A stretch of 20,086 nucleotides of DNA, taken from positions 17,501 through 37,586 of the forward strand of contig KV908523.1 in the NCBI GenBank assembly GCA_002005505.1, given 5' to 3'. This DNA comes from Botryococcus braunii. Lineage: Eukaryota > Chlorophyta > Trebouxiophyceae. A program made the translations under genes and the position numbers. A model generated the notes under the pieces. It was not told the origin of the DNA. It saw nothing but the letters and a program-made list of their open reading frames with translations, and ran no database searches. This document shows, one piece after another, positions 18,354 through 20,086 of the stretch; within the stretch, counting starts at the first letter, position 1; each line of letters opens with the position of its first letter.

Positions 18354-19278
18354 ATGGCCATCAAGTATTTCACTCTGCCGACGGCAGTGCTTCTAACTGT
18401 CTGCCAGCTCACATTAGCAGGGCGGCAGCTTGCTCAAGCTCCCACCGAAGAGCCGGTGGGTCCCTTGAACATGTACCCAAGCGTATCATTTCGTACCTTC
18501 ATCATTTCGACATCCGTCAGTGGCATTTCATAGATGAGGCTGACATCATCTTTTGAGACCTCATGCGTACTTTACAAGTGACGTGGTATAGTTCCTTTGG
18601 TTTTGCTGCTCGTGAGGAGGCTGTCTCTGGTTGCACTGCTCTTAAGGCGACAATGCAATTCCTGCAAACCTTAAAACGACCTCATGCTCAACAAAACACA
18701 ACTTACTGTCTGTTTTTAAATCCATTCCACTCCGAATTTTACGTAAGCATATCGTGTGGAAGATGTCATGTTGGAGTTCTGCAAATATCAGTGATATTAT
18801 CTCGCAGCTGTTCCAAGACCTTGTCCTCCAGGCTATTAGAGCAGTATGAGAGTACAATCTTAAAAAATGTTAAATTGTAAAATCCATTCCTGAACAACCA
18901 GGAAGCCATTACCAGCAACTGGAGCAGTCCGTTCTTCTGAACAGATACAATGAAACAAAAAAATCATGAGGCAACTTGCTGGGAAGGGCAGTAAAAGTGA
19001 AGGCATCACAAAGATTGTCACGTATCACAATATAGAGAGCATCAGCAGATTGCTTACCAGTCCCTCAGGATGATGATGACAAAAGTGAGCGGTGTAGTTC
19101 AACGTATGTGTTTGTTGCACAGGCGGGTGGTACGACACAGCCGTATGCTGGAACTCCACTGCCATTGGGATTGGCGGACCTCTCCAACAATCCTTTCCCT
19201 GCCCTACCCGATGTTGCGGGTGACTTCACCACCTTCGTTACAAGGATGGGAGAGGCAGCATCCTTGGGGTTTGCCCAG
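18354..19278 (+). CDS. Secreted protein gene, 5' part (two exons); possible fasciclin-like domain start
   Basis: ATG 18354 lies in CACCATGG, a strong eukaryotic start context. Exon 1 (18354-18455) encodes 34 residues starting MAIKYFTLPTAVLLTVCQLT, a clear signal peptide with a hydrophobic core at about 5-22 and likely cleavage after Ala22 or Ala27. It continues QAPTEEP. The donor is CCG|GTGGGT at 18456; an alternative phase-0 donor lies at 18483. Exon 2 (19123-19278, 52 codons, phase 0) has an ideal acceptor (TTTGTTGCACAG) and a perfect donor (CCCAG|GTAAGT). It reads AGGTTQPYAGTPLPLGLADL at its start and VAGDFTTFVTRMGEAASLG near its end. The last part resembles the opening helix of FAS1 domains in fasciclin-like arabinogalactan proteins, and the Pro/Thr-rich linker fits that. 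That resemblance is recalled and unverified. The gene continues beyond the window. Confidence 0.6.
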
Positions 19279-19381
19279 GTAAGTGCCGTGCACAGGCTGC
19301 GAATCAGGCATCATTATACTGACCTCCCTTTCTTTCTTCCCCCCCCTCTTTCGCTGTGCGCGCACGTGCACATGCGCGCGC

Positions 19382-19382
<1 letters not shown>

Positions 19383-19474
<92 letters not shown>

Positions 19475-19565
19475 TGCGCGTGCGCGTGTGTGTGTGCGTG
19501 CGCGCGTGCGATTGCGAGCGTGCGTGCCCGTGTGCGTGCGTGCGGACGCGTGTGCGTGCTTGCAC
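19383..19565. repeat. (TG)44 array with a GCGT/CGTG tail
   Basis: Pure TG spans 19383-19470 and grades into GCGTGCGCGTGCG-type sequence to about 19565. Alternating purine-pyrimidine of this length can adopt Z-DNA. Cys-Val and Thr-His frames are artefacts. Confidence 0.97.
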
Positions 19566-19603
19566 GCAGGTGGAGAAAACTTGGATCGCGCACTCAGATC
19601 TGA

Positions 19604-19621
19604 CTCTCTCTCTCTCTCTCT

Positions 19622-19690
<69 letters not shown>

Positions 19691-19697
19691 GCACACA

Positions 19698-19753
<56 letters not shown>

Positions 19754-19797
19754 ACACACACACACACACCACACACACACACCACACACACACACCT

Positions 19798-19798
<1 letters not shown>
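19604..19798. repeat. (CT)n array followed by (CA)n with CACC interruptions
   Basis: CT runs to about 19688, then GCACGCAC units, then CA to 19796 with single extra C insertions near 19752, 19770 and 19782. Confidence 0.95.
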
Positions 19799-19799
<1 letters not shown>

Positions 19800-19860
<61 letters not shown>

Positions 19861-19865
19861 CCTCT

Positions 19866-19896
<31 letters not shown>

Positions 19897-20011
19897 CTCT
19901 CTCTCCCTCCCTCTCTCCCTCCCTCTCTCCTCTCTCTCTCTCTCCTCTCCTCTCCTCTCTCTCCTCCTCTCTCTCTCCTCTCCTCTCTCTCTCTCTCTCT
20001 CCTCCTCTCCT

Positions 20012-20043
<32 letters not shown>

Positions 20044-20086
20044 CTCCCCTCCCTCCTCCCCCCTCCCTCTCCTCTCCCTCTCCCTC
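19800..20086. repeat. C37, CT/CCT mix, C29, CCCT mix to the window end
   Basis: Thirty-seven C at 19800-19836 are followed by CT-rich sequence, a second C run at 20012-20040 and CCCTCC units to the edge. Tracts of this kind are hard to sequence, so their exact lengths are doubtful. Confidence 0.92.

Larger units (their letters stand above)
19279..20086 (+). other. Start of a large intron filled with microsatellites
   Basis: From the GTAAGT donor at 19279 to the window end there is no exon, only a short unique leader and then continuous simple repeats. The next exon must lie beyond the window. Confidence 0.5.

Noticed and set aside
19283..19795. ORFs of 106-163 codons across the TG/CT/CA tracts
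   Set aside because: Same artefact of simple repeats; they also overlap the intron that follows a perfect donor at 19279.

Overview
The window looks like nuclear DNA of a repeat-rich eukaryote, most likely a plant or green-lineage alga. A charophyte such as Chara is my guess and is not proven. There are no operon-like stacks of ORFs, Shine-Dalgarno sites, rRNA or tRNA genes. Candidate genes show up as short open stretches bounded by GT-AG splice signals, with introns of mostly 70-670 bases. Very long dinucleotide arrays and poly-G/poly-C tracts are frequent.

The left part (1-8.1 kb) is mostly repeats. It holds five unrelated decayed minisatellites (about 35 bp units near 0.4-0.66 kb; 29+34 bp dimers at 1.18-1.33 kb; 47 bp units at 1.87-2.06 kb; 16-18 bp units at 6.59-6.81 kb; about 97 bp units at 7.64-8.02 kb). 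It also holds a diverged pair of about 280 bp dispersed repeats (1.52 and 3.11 kb), a 96 bp near-perfect palindrome (3.39-3.49 kb) and four large microsatellite tracts. Coding candidates here are weak: an open reading frame running in from the left edge, a small two-exon model at 2.50-2.85 kb, one isolated exon at 6.07 kb and an ORF at 6.82 kb.

The middle (8.9-14.3 kb) is the gene-like core. Two multi-exon models face away from each other. A minus-strand gene has four exons (9761 down to 8991, 151 aa) with a TATA box about 106 bases upstream of its ATG. A plus-strand gene has nine exons (10070-13910, 659 aa) and looks like a low-complexity nuclear protein with two basic clusters. In both models every junction is GT-AG and every phase matches, with no frameshift or internal stop. 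I recognise neither protein family.

The right part (14-20 kb) is mostly AT-richer non-coding DNA with scattered candidate exons (15.1-15.6 kb, 16.7-16.9 kb). A convincing gene start lies at 18.2-19.3 kb: TATA box, ATG in a CACCATGG context, signal peptide, then a second exon with textbook splice sites. That gene runs off the right edge through an intron filled with TG, CT, CA and poly-C tracts. It encodes a secreted, Pro/Thr-rich protein whose second exon faintly resembles the start of a fasciclin (FAS1) domain. All gene models are hand-built from splice signals and frame continuity; none has been checked against transcripts or databases.
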